Shown: piece by piece, positions 33,692 through 43,547 of the stretch | Layout of the letters: each line of letters begins with the position of its first letter | How positions within the stretch are numbered: the first letter of the stretch is position 1 | DNA from: Hyphomicrobium zavarzinii ATCC 27496 | Lineage (GTDB): Bacteria > Pseudomonadota > Alphaproteobacteria > Rhizobiales > Hyphomicrobiaceae | DNA length: 64,000 nt | Direction of reading: 5' to 3' | Assembly (NCBI RefSeq): GCF_000383415.1 | Contig: NZ_KB911259.1 | Location: 388,592-452,591, forward strand | Notes under the pieces: model-generated | Seen by the model: the letters and a program-made list of their open reading frames with translations, nothing else | Told to the model about the DNA's origin: nothing | Database searches by the model: none | Position numbers and translations under genes: made by a program

Positions 33692-35960
33692 GACTCTTCT
33701 CCTTGGTGCTGTACGTGATCTCGATCGGCGCCGGCGGCTTGGCGGGCACTTGTGCCGGCGCAGCCTGAACAGCATCGCGCTTGGCCGCCGCTTTCTTGCC
33801 TCTGCCTTCGCGCTTCATGACGAGCGGCGGGCAGGCGTGATCATCCGAGTAGATGACCTGGCAGTGCATGCAGTAGAGGCACTCGTTGGGATTGATCTCG
33901 CCCAGCGGATGGATGGCTTGCACCATGCAGTTCTTGGCGCAGAGCTGGCATTCATAGCCGCACTGCTTGCGCCGCTTCAGCCAGTTGAACATGCGCCCGC
34001 GCCCAGGCATGGCGAGCGCCGCGCCGAGAACGCAGAGATAGCGGCAATAGAAGCGCTCGATGAAGAGGCCCGCCGTGAGCAGCGAAAGCGCGAACAGCAC
34101 AAACCACCACTCGCGCATGAAGCGCAGCAGAACCACCGTCTTGAACGGCTCGATTTCCGCAAGCTGTTCGGCGAAAGCCATGTTCCCGAGCGAGACGCCG
34201 AAAAGACCGAGGAACAGGATGTACTTCAGCGCCCACAGACGCTCGTGCACGTAGAACGGCACGGTGATCTGCCGGATGCCGAGGCGCCGCGCCCCGTGAT
34301 TGAGAAGCTCCTGCAACGATCCAAACGGGCACAGCCATCCGCAGTACGCCCCACGGCCCCAGAAGATCAGCGAGACGGCTGTCGCGCACCACAAGATGAA
34401 GATCAACGGCTCGAGCAGGAAATAGTCCCAGCGGAACTCGGTAACGATCGCATTTGCGAAAGTGAGAACATTGACGACGGAAAGCTGCGCCTTTGCGTAG
34501 AGCCCGATCCAAAGCACACTGAACAGCAGAAAGGCTGTCCGCAGGCGCGCGAACATGACGGGCTTCTTCACCAGCCAATCCTGGAAGAAGAAGATGCCTG
34601 TCAGGATGGCGAGTGAGATCGCGAGAATGACGACGTCCAGCACACGTGCGCGCCAGATCTTCGGCCACAGAGCATCGGCCTGCGCCGCGCTTTCGTGAGC
34701 ACCCGGATCGGGCGCAGACGCGACAGGCTCCGGTTGCGGCGCTGGAGCCGCGGCGGTCGCGAGGAACCGCTGGGGTGTCTGATAGGAGAGCGAAAAGCTG
34801 GTGAACGCCTTGCTGGTGGCGCCTGTCGGCCGCTGCACCAGAAGCTCGAGCCGGAACGGCTTCGTGGGGTCGAACCTGGCCGAGGCAGGCACCCGGAACA
34901 ACCCAACCTCGCTGAATTCGGGATTGGGTGGCTTGAGGCTGTCGACCCGGCGATAGTCCTTGTCTTTGAACAGGATCGTCTGGTCATCCTGCACGAGCTG
35001 GATGCGATCGAAAATACCGCCGCGAACGAAGCCCGAGCCCCGGAAGCTGTAATCGCCGCTCGCCGCGATGATCAGAGCGGACTGTCCAGGCTCGAGCCAC
35101 GATGCGAGCCGCTTGTAGTCCACCTCCGGCACCAGTGAGCGCCCGATCGTCTCGATATTGAAAAGCCCGAGATGCAGATCGATGAAGTCGGCGTCCGGCA
35201 CACCGGCACGCGCGTAAGGCTCGGGGCTCCCCACGCCGATCTTCAGAAACTCCGCATCCACGTCCTTGTTGAGGAGATGCAGGCGTCGGACGGAGCCATC
35301 CCCGATCAATTGGGCCCAGTCGGCGGGAGTATAGGGTATTTCCGCGAGCACGCTCCGGGCAGCAGGGGATTGCCCGGCAGACGCCCCGGCCGCCGGTGGT
35401 GGAAACCCTGCAATCCCCCGCGATTTCGCGACGGCCAGCGCCCCACGCATGACACCGTCGGTAATCACGACCGCAGTCACGGTCGCCCCGGAAATCACAT
35501 CGACCGATTTCGAGGCGCTCTCCTTGGACATCTCGACGATGTTGCGCCCGGCAAAACGGCCGACGAAGCCGAACAGCTCTTCCGGCGCAATCCCGACCAA
35601 GAGGATCGGCTCATGATGCTCGATGACTTTCGCACCGGTGAACACGCCCGCCACATCGATACCCGCGAGAATGCGGATCGGCTTGCCTGAGTAGCCGATG
35701 TCGGACGTCTCGAAGACGTAGCCGGCGATCTTACCGCCCTTGAGCGCGGGGATGGCTTTTGGCTTGCCCTCCGCGGGCCCGAATGTCTCAGCGCCGGGGA
35801 AGACGTCAGCGGGCTTTACGTCAGCCGTATACGCGCCAAAACCCGCGGAATAGGCAGCCGGCGCGTAACCGAGCGAGGTGAGCAGAAGGGAGGCACAAAG
35901 AAGGAGTGCGAAGCCCGGCAGCCCGGCAGATTGGTATCCTCGCAAGATCCGTAACGGCAC
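33684..35960 (-). CDS. nosR: NosR, membrane flavo-iron-sulfur protein
   Basis: NosR passes electrons from the quinol pool to NosZ and is needed for nos expression. It has a signal segment and a periplasmic FMN-binding domain (about 60-190; the flavinated threonine probably lies in SGATVT). Several membrane helices follow, with cytoplasmic [17 protein letters not shown] and further cysteine motifs, and a C-terminal ferredoxin part ([23 protein letters not shown]). I favour GTG 35960, seven bases after GGGAG, giving 758 residues; TTG at 35987 would add nine. An Fnr-like box lies 81 bases upstream. Confidence 0.93.
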   Translation of the reverse strand: MPLRILRGYQSAGLPGFALLLCASLLLTSLGYAPAAYSAGFGAYTADVKPADVFPGAETFGPAEGKPKAIPALKGGKIAGYVFETSDIGYSGKPIRILAGIDVAGVFTGAKVIEHHEPILLVGIAPEELFGFVGRFAGRNIVEMSKESASKSVDVISGATVTAVVITDGVMRGALAVAKSRGIAGFPPPAAGASAGQSPAARSVLAEIPYTPADWAQLIGDGSVRRLHLLNKDVDAEFLKIGVGSPEPYARAGVPDADFIDLHLGLFNIETIGRSLVPEVDYKRLASWLEPGQSALIIAASGDYSFRGSGFVRGGIFDRIQLVQDDQTILFKDKDYRRVDSLKPPNPEFSEVGLFRVPASARFDPTKPFRLELLVQRPTGATSKAFTSFSLSYQTPQRFLATAAAPAPQPEPVASAPDPGAHESAAQADALWPKIWRARVLDVVILAISLAILTGIFFFQDWLVKKPVMFARLRTAFLLFSVLWIGLYAKAQLSVVNVLTFANAIVTEFRWDYFLLEPLIFILWCATAVSLIFWGRGAYCGWLCPFGSLQELLNHGARRLGIRQITVPFYVHERLWALKYILFLGLFGVSLGNMAFAEQLAEIEPFKTVVLLRFMREWWFVLFALSLLTAGLFIERFYCRYLCVLGAALAMPGRGRMFNWLKRRKQCGYECQLCAKNCMVQAIHPLGEINPNECLYCMHCQVIYSDDHACPPLVMKREGRGKKAAAKRDAVQAAPAQVPAKPPAPIEITYSTKEKSHV

Positions 35961-36040
35961 CGCCGGCTCCCAACTTCCACGCCGCAAGGGCGGCTGCGCG
36001 TGATGAGCCCCATAGGTATCGATGGCATCCCCTGAGATCC

Positions 36041-36054
36041 TTAACCGGGGTCAA
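36041..36054. promoter_or_regulatory. Fnr/Dnr box upstream of nosR
   Basis: TTAAC-CGGG-GTCAA, which read on the minus strand is TTGAC-CCCG-GTTAA, identical to the box before the nnrS-like gene. A -10-like TACCTA (36018-36013 on the minus strand) is centred 32 bases away, putting the nosR transcript start near 36006. Confidence 0.75.
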
Positions 36055-36204
36055 GGGGGCTAGCGGTTGATTGAGCTGCGAGACGCTGGCACAAAGCAGG
36101 GAGAGAACAAAAAGTGCTAGTGTGCGAGGCTATTGAGCTGCGGCGCGAGGCACGGAGCAGCAAGGCCCCGATCCCCGAGGGGCATCTCCGGAAGAGCGAG
36201 GAAA

Positions 36205-36903
36205 ATGGATCCGACAGACTGGCAAATCGTCCGCTCGACCCCGCTCTTTGGCACCATGCCGCAAGAGGTTGCAGTTTCCGTCATCGGCAACCAAACCGTG
36301 ACAGTCCACCGAAAGGGAGAAATGCTCTTCCAGCAGGGAGAGAGCGCGAACTCGTTCTTCGTGGTCCTTGATGGGTGGGTGAAGCTCTATCGCGTCACGC
36401 CCGACGGCGCCGAAGCGGTCGTCGGCGTATTCCGGCGCGGCGAGACCTTCGCGGAAGGCGCCATGTTCATCGGCGGGCGCTATCCCGTCAGCGCCGAGGT
36501 CGTGACCAGCTCGCGGCTTCTGCGGATCGACGGACAAACCTTGCGACGCCGCATCCGTGAGCAGCCGGATCTTGCCCTCTCCATGCTGGCTTCCTCGTCC
36601 TATCACCTGAAAGCGCTCGTCGAGCAGATCGAGCATATCAAGCTTCTCTCCGCACCCCAGCGCATCGCAGATTTTCTATTGCGCCTCTGTCCGGTGCGCG
36701 AAGGCGGCTGCACCATCGAGCTTCCCTACGAGAAGGCGCTGATCGCCAACCGCCTCGGCATGAAGCCCGAAAGCCTCTCGCGCGCCTTGGGAAAACTCCG
36801 CCCGCTCGGCGTCAGCGTGGACCGCGAAAACGTGACGATCGTCGATATCGCCCTGCTCAAGCAGTTCATCGAGTCGACCGAACGCGGAGACGAAGGCTTC
36901 TGA
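36205..36903 (+). CDS. Crp/Fnr-family regulator, Dnr-like (copy 2)
   Basis: A 232-residue paralogue of the regulator at 13837-14529. It has a sensor fold (about 10-125), a dimer helix and a winged helix with GMKPESLSRALGKL, whose ExxSR pattern fits TTGAY half-sites. No cysteine cluster for oxygen sensing is present, as in Dnr, which responds to NO through haem. ATG 36205 is chosen because both paralogues then begin MDxxDWxIxxSTPLFGxM and a GAGG site precedes it. Divergent from nosR and just before the nnrS-like gene, it is the probable activator of both. Confidence 0.85.
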   Translation: MDPTDWQIVRSTPLFGTMPQEVAVSVIGNQTVTVHRKGEMLFQQGESANSFFVVLDGWVKLYRVTPDGAEAVVGVFRRGETFAEGAMFIGGRYPVSAEVVTSSRLLRIDGQTLRRRIREQPDLALSMLASSSYHLKALVEQIEHIKLLSAPQRIADFLLRLCPVREGGCTIELPYEKALIANRLGMKPESLSRALGKLRPLGVSVDRENVTIVDIALLKQFIESTERGDEGF

Positions 36904-36922
36904 GCTGGCACACGCGCCCCGG

Positions 36923-36936
36923 TTGACCCCGGTTAA
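36923..36936. promoter_or_regulatory. Fnr/Dnr box upstream of the nnrS-like gene
   Basis: TTGAC-CCCG-GTTAA, identical to the nosR box. GCTAGC (36957-36962) lies centred 30 bases downstream as a poor -10. Confidence 0.7.
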
Positions 36937-37022
36937 GCAGCCCCCTGCGACAAAGCGCTAGCGTGAGCGCACCAGTCATGAAGCAGGGAGACCGGAGAAG
37001 CCATTCGGTTTGTTTCCGGCGC

Positions 37023-38297
37023 ATGCCACAGATGACGTTCTCACCCGTTCCCCATCCCTCGCAACGGCTCGCGCCGAGCGGCGCGCGTCCCAGCTTCGAT
37101 GCTTTCTTCTCATACGGATTCCGGCCGTTCTTTCTCGGCGCGGGCATCTTCTCCGCACTGGCAATGGGCATCTGGACGATCTGGATCGCGCTTGCGGCCG
37201 GAGGCGGCGCGCAGGACTGGCTGCCGGTTGCGGGATCGCCGTTCGCCTGGCACGCGCACGAAATGGTGTTCGGCTTTGCGGGCGCCGCGCTTGCCGGCTT
37301 CTTGCTCACGGCCGTGCCCAACTGGACAGGCGGGCTACCCCTCTCCGGCCTTCCACTTGTCGTGTCATTCGCGGCCTGGCTGGCCGGGCGCCTCGCCATG
37401 GGACTGTCCGGCACCATTCCCTATGCCCTCGCGGCCACCATCGACGTTCTGTTCCTACCCCTGATCGGAGCCTTCGCCGCGCGCCAGCTTCTCGTGAAGC
37501 CGATGCCGCGCAATCTCGTCTTCCTGGCCATCATTGCGGCGCTGACGCTCGGAAACGTGTCATTCCATCTGGCCAACGCCGGATATATAGATGCCTCTCC
37601 GTTGTCCGCGGTCCGCTTCTCGATGCTGCTGGTCATTACGATGACGGCCATCATCGCCGGCCGCATCGTGCCCGCCTTCACCCACAACTGGGTGCACATT
37701 CACAGCCCGGCGAGCAGGCTGCCGAGCCGCATCGTCTGGCTCGACGCCACCTCGATCCTCTCGATCGTAGCCTTCCTACTGATCGACGCATCCGGCATTT
37801 CAACCATACTGGCTGGCCTCGCAGCCTTGATCGCTGCCGGACTCAACGGCGCGCGCCTCGCGCTGTGGCGCGGTGTCGAGGCCCGCAAGGAGCCCATCGT
37901 CTGGATCCTGCATCTGGGTTACGCCTGGATCGTGATCGGGCTCGTTCTGAACGCGATGGCAAATTGGACCGATCTGGTGACGAGCGCCATGGCGAGCCAT
38001 GCGTTCGGCACCGGCGCCATCGGTACGATGATCCTTGCCGTGATGAGCCGCGCCTCGCTCGGCCACACAGGGCGCCGCCTCATCGCGCCGCCCCTTGTGG
38101 TGTGGTCCTATGGCTTGGTCACTCTGGCCGCGCTGCTGCGCGTTATGGCGCCGATGGTGCCCCCCGAGCTTACCAACGTCTTCCTCGGCGCGGCAGCCAT
38201 GGCCTGGATCGCGGCGTTCGCCCTCTTCACGTTCGTCTACGCGCCGATCCTGACGACGCCGCGCGTCCACACCAAGGTGATGCGCGCGAGACCGTAG
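37023..38297 (+). CDS. nnrS: NnrS-like membrane protein
   Basis: A 424-residue protein with about 12 membrane helices. Its start FFSYGFRPFFLGAG and the next loop WHAHEMVFGFAGAALAGFLLTAVPNWTG (landmarks WHAHEM and VPNW) are the NnrS signature. NnrS is a haem- and copper-containing protein that protects cells from NO and is often in denitrification regulons. ATG 37023 is chosen because it directly precedes conserved sequence; 36978 is possible, and the transcript start predicted from the box (near 36971) excludes 36963. It converges with the transpeptidase gene. Confidence 0.85.
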   Translation: MPQMTFSPVPHPSQRLAPSGARPSFDAFFSYGFRPFFLGAGIFSALAMGIWTIWIALAAGGGAQDWLPVAGSPFAWHAHEMVFGFAGAALAGFLLTAVPNWTGGLPLSGLPLVVSFAAWLAGRLAMGLSGTIPYALAATIDVLFLPLIGAFAARQLLVKPMPRNLVFLAIIAALTLGNVSFHLANAGYIDASPLSAVRFSMLLVITMTAIIAGRIVPAFTHNWVHIHSPASRLPSRIVWLDATSILSIVAFLLIDASGISTILAGLAALIAAGLNGARLALWRGVEARKEPIVWILHLGYAWIVIGLVLNAMANWTDLVTSAMASHAFGTGAIGTMILAVMSRASLGHTGRRLIAPPLVVWSYGLVTLAALLRVMAPMVPPELTNVFLGAAAMAWIAAFALFTFVYAPILTTPRVHTKVMRARP

Positions 38298-38309
38298 TGC
38301 GAACGGCTT

Positions 38310-39602
38310 CTAGGGCGCCACCGGCATGTTGAACGTGCGCGACGCGATATCCTCGCCGGGATCGAACGCCGAGTCGTCGCGGTTATAGAGATCGTTGCGG
38401 AACTGAACGTTGCCGTTCTCGGCCCACGCGGTGAGATAGATGAAGTGCACAGGCACGGGCCGCGCAAGCTTGATCGTCTTGGCACGACCTTCGGCGAGCG
38501 CCGCCTCGATCCCCGCGCGGCTCCATCCGTCCTGCCCCGCGAGAAGCCAATCGGCCAGATCCACGTAGCGTTGCACGCGCACGCAGCCCGCGCTGTTCGC
38601 CCGCTCGTAATAATCGAAGAGGTTCTTCATCGGCGTATCGTGCATGTACACGATCTGCTTGTTGGGCATGTCGAAGCGGATGAGACCCAGCGCATTCTGC
38701 GGTCCCGGGTCCTGCCGGAACACGTAGCGCTCGGCTTCGGGCCCCCACCAGTTGACCATCGAGGGATCGATCTCCTCGCCGCCGAACGTCGAGAACACGC
38801 GGATGCGCTCCTTGTAGAGATAGGAGGGGTCCTTTCGGACCGCAGGAATGAGCGCGGCTTTCGCGATCGACCCGGGCACATGCCAGAAAGGATAGATGTT
38901 GAGGGCTTGCAGCGTCGCGCTGATGGTGGGCGTCGGCGTCGCGCGTTTCCCTGCGATCGTTCTGCTCGTCAGCTCCACTTGCCCGCCGTTGAGCGCCTGC
39001 AGTTCGAAGCTCGCCGAGTTCATGAGAACCTGCCGCGGAGCCGAAAGTTTCGGCAGCAGCTCCTGCATACGCGCAAGATTGAGCTGAAGCTGGCGCAACC
39101 GCGTCTGGGCCGGCACGTTGAGCGAGCGCTGCGTGATGCCGTACACGATCCCCGTAGGCTCGAGCCCGTTGCGAAGCTGATACCGTTTGACGCCCGCCTC
39201 CAACGCCGCGTCGAACAGATACGCATCGCCGCCGCGGCGCATGTCCCCGGTCATCTCGAGATGGCGGCGAACGATGGCGACGTTCGCGTCGCTATCCCCG
39301 GGCCGCAACGTAATACGGGCGGGCAGCATCGGCCATCCGCCAGCGGAAACGATCGCCTGATACTTCGCAATCGCGCCCTGAAGCTCCTGGATGCCGGCCG
39401 GGCTCACCCAGGGAACGGTGCTGGGCTCCGGCGGCAACGTCCGCTGCCGCTGCGCGGCGGCCGGATGGGCAGCGAGCATCGAGACGCACGACACCGCAGC
39501 CAACGCCCAAACGACGCGGAGAGCGGAAGCACGAAACCTGGAGACCGGGATGAGACGCATAGCAAAGCCTGACTTCGAGACCTGTGGGGAGGTGAAACGC
39601 AT
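38310..39602 (-). CDS. YcbB-type L,D-transpeptidase
   Basis: A 430-residue exported protein. It has a signal peptide (within the first 50 residues, ending AAAQ), a peptidoglycan-binding domain (about 85-160; ITLRPGDSDANVAIVRR), a linker of long helices and a YkuD domain. The YkuD domain shows HDTPMKNLFDYYERANSAGCVRV, with the catalytic Cys in SAGCVRV. Such enzymes make 3-3 cross-links in peptidoglycan, abundant in Hyphomicrobiales. The start ATG 39602 shares its A with the upstream stop (TGATG); ATG 39560 is an alternative. Confidence 0.8.
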   Translation of the reverse strand: MRFTSPQVSKSGFAMRLIPVSRFRASALRVVWALAAVSCVSMLAAHPAAAQRQRTLPPEPSTVPWVSPAGIQELQGAIAKYQAIVSAGGWPMLPARITLRPGDSDANVAIVRRHLEMTGDMRRGGDAYLFDAALEAGVKRYQLRNGLEPTGIVYGITQRSLNVPAQTRLRQLQLNLARMQELLPKLSAPRQVLMNSASFELQALNGGQVELTSRTIAGKRATPTPTISATLQALNIYPFWHVPGSIAKAALIPAVRKDPSYLYKERIRVFSTFGGEEIDPSMVNWWGPEAERYVFRQDPGPQNALGLIRFDMPNKQIVYMHDTPMKNLFDYYERANSAGCVRVQRYVDLADWLLAGQDGWSRAGIEAALAEGRAKTIKLARPVPVHFIYLTAWAENGNVQFRNDLYNRDDSAFDPGEDIASRTFNMPVAP

Positions 39603-40942
39603 CACCACATGGGCGGAGCGGACAGGATGCCGCCGCGCTTCCACAGCGCGTTGAGCCCACGATCCATGCCGAGGGAGCTTCCCTTGCCGACATTGGCCTC
39701 GAACATCTCTCCGTAGTTCCCGACTCCTGCCACGACATCGCGCAGCCAGGTTCGTTTGAGGCGCAGCTTCTCGCCGCTGGCACCCGCGCCATCGACGAGC
39801 CGCTGCGCATCGTCGCTCAGAGAGCCCGCGCCGGAAGCCGCCGCCTTGTCCAGCCCCACCTCCTCCGCGTTCACGAGACCGGCAAGCGTCCAGCGCACGA
39901 TCTCCGTCCACTCCTCGTCACTCTTGAGCACGGCCGGGCCGAGCGGCTCCTTGGAGATCACCTCGGGCAGGATGTCATGCTTTTCCGGCTCGGAGAACGA
40001 AGCGCGATCCGAGAACAGTGCCGAGCGATCGCCCGAATAGGCATCGCATGCGCCGCTGCCATAGGCTTTCAGCATGTCGTCGCGCGTCGGGAAGGCCTGA
40101 ACCTGCGCGTCGATGCCCTGCGCCTTGAAATAGTAGGCCATGTTTTTCTCGGTGGTCGTGCCGGATTCCACGCAAACCTTCAGTCCCGAAAGCTGGTGCG
40201 CGGACACGAGCCCGCGCTCGCTGCCCGTCATGAACCCCTGGCCATCGAAATAGAGAATGCCGGCAAACCTCAGGCCCATCTCCACCTCGCGCGACATGGT
40301 CCAGGTGGTGTTGCGCGAGAGAATGTCGACCTTCTGGCTCTTCAGCGCGTCGAAGCGCTCGTTGGTCTCGAGCGGCACGAAATCCACCTTGCTCGCATCG
40401 CCGAATACCGCCGCCGCGAGCGCATGGCAGAACTCGACATCGAGCCCCGCCCAGCTACCAGCGCCGGTCTGCGCTGCGAAACCCAAAAGCCCGGTGTTCA
40501 CTCCGCACAGAACCTTGCCGCGCGAGCGAACCTCGTCGAGTTTCGACGCAGCGGACGGTAACGCGGCAGTGACGATAGAAGCTCCTTCGGCAGCGGACGC
40601 AGGAGCAGGCTCCGTGACCTGGGTAGGCGGCGGGTCGGCCGCCGGAGCGGGAACAGCCGGAGCCTGCGCAGTGGAGGATGCCGCCTGAGGCTGTGTCCCT
40701 TCCGCGGGGGCCGCCGCCGCGTCTTTTTTCTGGGCAGCGTCCGCGGCGCGGCAGCGGCTCTTCGGCACCACAGTGAAGTTGCCTGCGCCGTCGCCATCGG
40801 ACTTGCACGTGCACGGTCCCTGTGGCCCGTCGCGAAGCGCGCACAGCCTGTATCCTGCGCTGGCGGGCCCGGCAATTCCGGAAAGAAAAGCCAAGACCAT
40901 CGCCGCCTGTGCAGCGGCTACGGTTGCACGTCGTCTAAGCAT
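39602..40942 (-). CDS. Amino-acid ABC transporter substrate-binding protein with long linker
   Basis: A 446-residue exported protein. After the signal peptide (about 1-29) comes a cysteine-bearing stretch (CALRDGPQGPCTCKSDGDG) and an Ala/Pro-rich linker (about 60-125). The solute-binding domain follows (about 130-446) with GKVLCGVNTGLLGFAA, SRNTTWTMSREVEMGLRF and SGTTTEKNMAYYF, as in the AapJ/BztA general amino-acid binding proteins. No permease or ATPase genes are adjacent, and it is coupled by TGATG to an L,D-transpeptidase. It may sense or bind wall-derived peptides; that is inference. Confidence 0.7.
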   Translation of the reverse strand: MLRRRATVAAAQAAMVLAFLSGIAGPASAGYRLCALRDGPQGPCTCKSDGDGAGNFTVVPKSRCRAADAAQKKDAAAAPAEGTQPQAASSTAQAPAVPAPAADPPPTQVTEPAPASAAEGASIVTAALPSAASKLDEVRSRGKVLCGVNTGLLGFAAQTGAGSWAGLDVEFCHALAAAVFGDASKVDFVPLETNERFDALKSQKVDILSRNTTWTMSREVEMGLRFAGILYFDGQGFMTGSERGLVSAHQLSGLKVCVESGTTTEKNMAYYFKAQGIDAQVQAFPTRDDMLKAYGSGACDAYSGDRSALFSDRASFSEPEKHDILPEVISKEPLGPAVLKSDEEWTEIVRWTLAGLVNAEEVGLDKAAASGAGSLSDDAQRLVDGAGASGEKLRLKRTWLRDVVAGVGNYGEMFEANVGKGSSLGMDRGLNALWKRGGILSAPPMW

Positions 40943-41307
40943 AGGTCTCAAGCCCCGTCTGGCGCGGCACCTGCGGTATCCCCCGACCGTATGGAGGATC
41001 GCCCGTGCCACAACTTCGATAGATATGTCAGGCAGTTCGGCGTGAACGCCAGCTCGCGGGGCAACCTTAGAACGGATGAGCGACGACGCGCTAGTGGACT
41101 TCCGGAAGTAAGGCACAGCCTGCGGCCACGCAAAAGCCCGATAAGACGGGCCTCGCTGGAGGCAGAGAAGCGATCGACAATGAGAGGGGGACACACACCG
41201 GTATTCCTGATAAGTTGCATATATTGGCGGTCGCGAGATTGGGAGCCGCCTGACGAGAGTGCATCCGCGATATGCGCCTCCCCTCTTTCGAGCGGCTGGA
41301 GTGGGCG
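40943..41307. other. Intergenic stretch without a recognised gene
   Basis: About 365 bases between the amino-acid-binding gene and a small hypothetical gene. I see no convincing frame, RNA or repeat; it presumably holds the two divergent promoters. Confidence 0.5.
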
Positions 41308-41550
41308 ATGCAGTTTCTATCCTCCGATAGGTTCGATTCCGCCACCAAGGACCTCCTTCGCGATGTTCACGAAAGCGTCGTGAAGCAGCTCGATGTCCAG
41401 TTTCCGCATATGTCGAACCGGGACGGCGTTCTGAACGCTCTGTGCGAGGCCATTACGAGCCTCGCGGCGGCGGGCCAGCGCAATCGTGATGCGCTGGAAA
41501 GGTATGGGCTGCACCAGGCGTCCCTCAACGCCATCGGCTCTACGCCCTAG
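41308..41550 (+). CDS. Small hypothetical protein
   Basis: An 80-residue, mostly helical, charged protein with no signal peptide or membrane helix (MQFLSSDRFDSATKDLLRD at the start). I do not recognise a family. ATG 41308 follows a GGAG site by six bases; ATG 41272 lies in the same frame but has no ribosome site. Codon use fits the neighbouring genes, which supports it modestly. It stands alone between divergent units, followed by a long leader region before the asparagine-synthase-like gene. Confidence 0.4.
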   Translation: MQFLSSDRFDSATKDLLRDVHESVVKQLDVQFPHMSNRDGVLNALCEAITSLAAAGQRNRDALERYGLHQASLNAIGSTP

Positions 41551-41897
41551 GCCGGTAAATCGGCGACCGGGCGCCGGGCCGCCTCCACCTTCGAAACCAA
41601 GATGTTCGAAGTCATTTGCCCACGGCCTTTTACAGAATATTTTAGCGCTAGCCTGTAACACACCGAAACATCGCAACGACCAGGCCCGTACCCGTTTTAT
41701 CGAGCGAGCTCGAACAACGGAGCACGAGATTACGGTTGCTTGCCAATAGCTTGGCTAACCAATTGCCGACACATCATGTTGCCGAGCCCATGCTCATCGA
41801 CGCCGTTTTAACCAAGCCACTTTTCGGAAGCACAAAGAGCCCAGGACAGGCCGGGAAGCCGGTCGGCAACGATCCGAGGGCGCTCGGGGAAACGTCT
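41551..41897. other. Intergenic stretch before the asnB-like gene
   Basis: About 350 bases, somewhat richer in A and T around 41628-41665 (ACAGAATATTTTAGCGCTAG). The asnB-like frame extends back to 41736, but that part looks non-coding. I see no recognisable site or RNA. Confidence 0.4.
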
Positions 41898-43547
41898 ATG
41901 ACCGCCGCGGCTCAACAAAACCAAAAACGCACGCGCCGCTGGCCCGTCTTCGAAACCACCCCGCCGCATTTCGCCGCTCAGTGCCGGAACGGCCAGGTCT
42001 CGGTGACGGGAGACACCACCTGCAGCCTCGGAAACGAATACGAAACAACGAGCGGCCGGCCCGCGGGGGTCTTCGCCTCCTGGTCCTGGGATGGCGAAAC
42101 CCTCGTCGCTGAGGTGGATCCGTTTGGCTACTTCAATCTCTTCTTCTTTGCGAACGGCAAGACCGTCGGCGTATCGCCCTCGCTCCTGCAATTGATCGCA
42201 GATGGCGCCGACACCACGCTCGACCATCGCGCCCTCGCGGTCTTTTACCGCCTCGGCCTCTTCATCAACGACGACACCCCGTTCAAGAACATTCGCGTGC
42301 TTCCCCCGGGCGGGCGTCTTACATGGCGCAACGGCGAGTTCACGGTCACAGGCGGCCCCACGGTTCCCCAGGTCCGGGAGATCTCGCGGCAAGGCGCGGT
42401 TGACGGCTTCATCGACCTTGCGCGCCAGAGCATGACGCGCATCCTGGATGCTTGGACCGACGACATCGTGCTGCCGCTGAGCGGCGGGCGCGACTCGCGC
42501 CACATTCTGCTCGAAATGCAGCACCTCGGCCGCCTGCCGAAGACCTGCGTGACGTTCCACCATGGCGGCCGCGAGCTGAACTCTGAAGCCCGCGCTGCGC
42601 GCGCGGTCTGCGAGAGCGTCGGCGTCTCTCACACCATTCTCGGCCACCCGAGATCGCGCTCGCGCGATATCCTGCGCACGTTGATCCTGACGAGCCTATG
42701 CTCGGACGAACACGCGCAGATGATGCCGCTGCACGACTACCTTGCAGACCAACCCTGCGCCGCGCTCGACGGCATCGCGGGCGACATCCTGACGAACCCG
42801 GACGACTCCGCCGAGGAGTACTTCCAGCTTGCCTCACGCGGAGACTACGCCGGCATCGCCCAGCGGATGATCGCCGGACACGGCAGGGTGATCTCGCAAG
42901 CGAGCTGGGGCCGGGGCGCCGGCCCTCTTTACGCGCCGGGACGCGATGACGAGGCGATCGACTACATCGGCACGACGATCCAGGAGTATGCCTCAGCACC
43001 CGACCCCTACCAGGCGTTCTGGTTCTGGAGCCGCACCCGTCGTGAGATCGGCCTCGTGCCCACCTCCATGTTCGGCAGCGCCGCGGCCATCTACTGTCCC
43101 TACCTCGACCCCGAGTTCGTCGAGTTCGGCCTTTCCCTCCCCTATCGCGTCACGCGCGATCAGCAACTGCACAACGACGCCATCGCTAAAGCCTATCCCG
43201 CACATCGCCATGTGCCCTTCCAGGAAGGCTTCCGCAACCTGCCGCACACGCGCCCGAACCCGTTCCACAAGATCACGAGCGCCTTGGACGGCATCTCGAT
43301 GCTCCTCGCCATCGGGCCGGAGAAGCCCTTCAAGGAGGCCGCGGACTTCCTGAGGGGTTCGAAGGAATTGCACCGCAGCTCGGCCAACATCTACCGTATG
43401 CACGCGCTTTGCCTCGAAAGCCTCGATGCCGAGAAGGCCAAGCGCCTCCTGGCCCTCAACGCCAGGCTCCACGCCTCGCGATCGAGAGACCTCGTCACCG
43501 ACACCTACCTGCCGCGCAAACTCGCTGAGACGACCAATGGCATCTGA
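41898..43547 (+). CDS. Asparagine-synthase-like protein without glutaminase cysteine
   Basis: A 549-residue protein with an N-terminal glutamine-amidotransferase-like fold (about 20-170) and a C-terminal asparagine synthase / PP-loop domain (about 190-540). The ATP-binding loop is SGGRDSRHIL (about residue 196). The N-terminus lacks the catalytic Cys2 of AsnB, so it cannot take nitrogen from glutamine by the usual route; such proteins make amides or lactams in secretion and polysaccharide pathways. Start ATG 41898 has GGGGAAA upstream. It overlaps the glycosyltransferase gene by 11 bases. Confidence 0.65.
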   Translation: MTAAAQQNQKRTRRWPVFETTPPHFAAQCRNGQVSVTGDTTCSLGNEYETTSGRPAGVFASWSWDGETLVAEVDPFGYFNLFFFANGKTVGVSPSLLQLIADGADTTLDHRALAVFYRLGLFINDDTPFKNIRVLPPGGRLTWRNGEFTVTGGPTVPQVREISRQGAVDGFIDLARQSMTRILDAWTDDIVLPLSGGRDSRHILLEMQHLGRLPKTCVTFHHGGRELNSEARAARAVCESVGVSHTILGHPRSRSRDILRTLILTSLCSDEHAQMMPLHDYLADQPCAALDGIAGDILTNPDDSAEEYFQLASRGDYAGIAQRMIAGHGRVISQASWGRGAGPLYAPGRDDEAIDYIGTTIQEYASAPDPYQAFWFWSRTRREIGLVPTSMFGSAAAIYCPYLDPEFVEFGLSLPYRVTRDQQLHNDAIAKAYPAHRHVPFQEGFRNLPHTRPNPFHKITSALDGISMLLAIGPEKPFKEAADFLRGSKELHRSSANIYRMHALCLESLDAEKAKRLLALNARLHASRSRDLVTDTYLPRKLAETTNGI

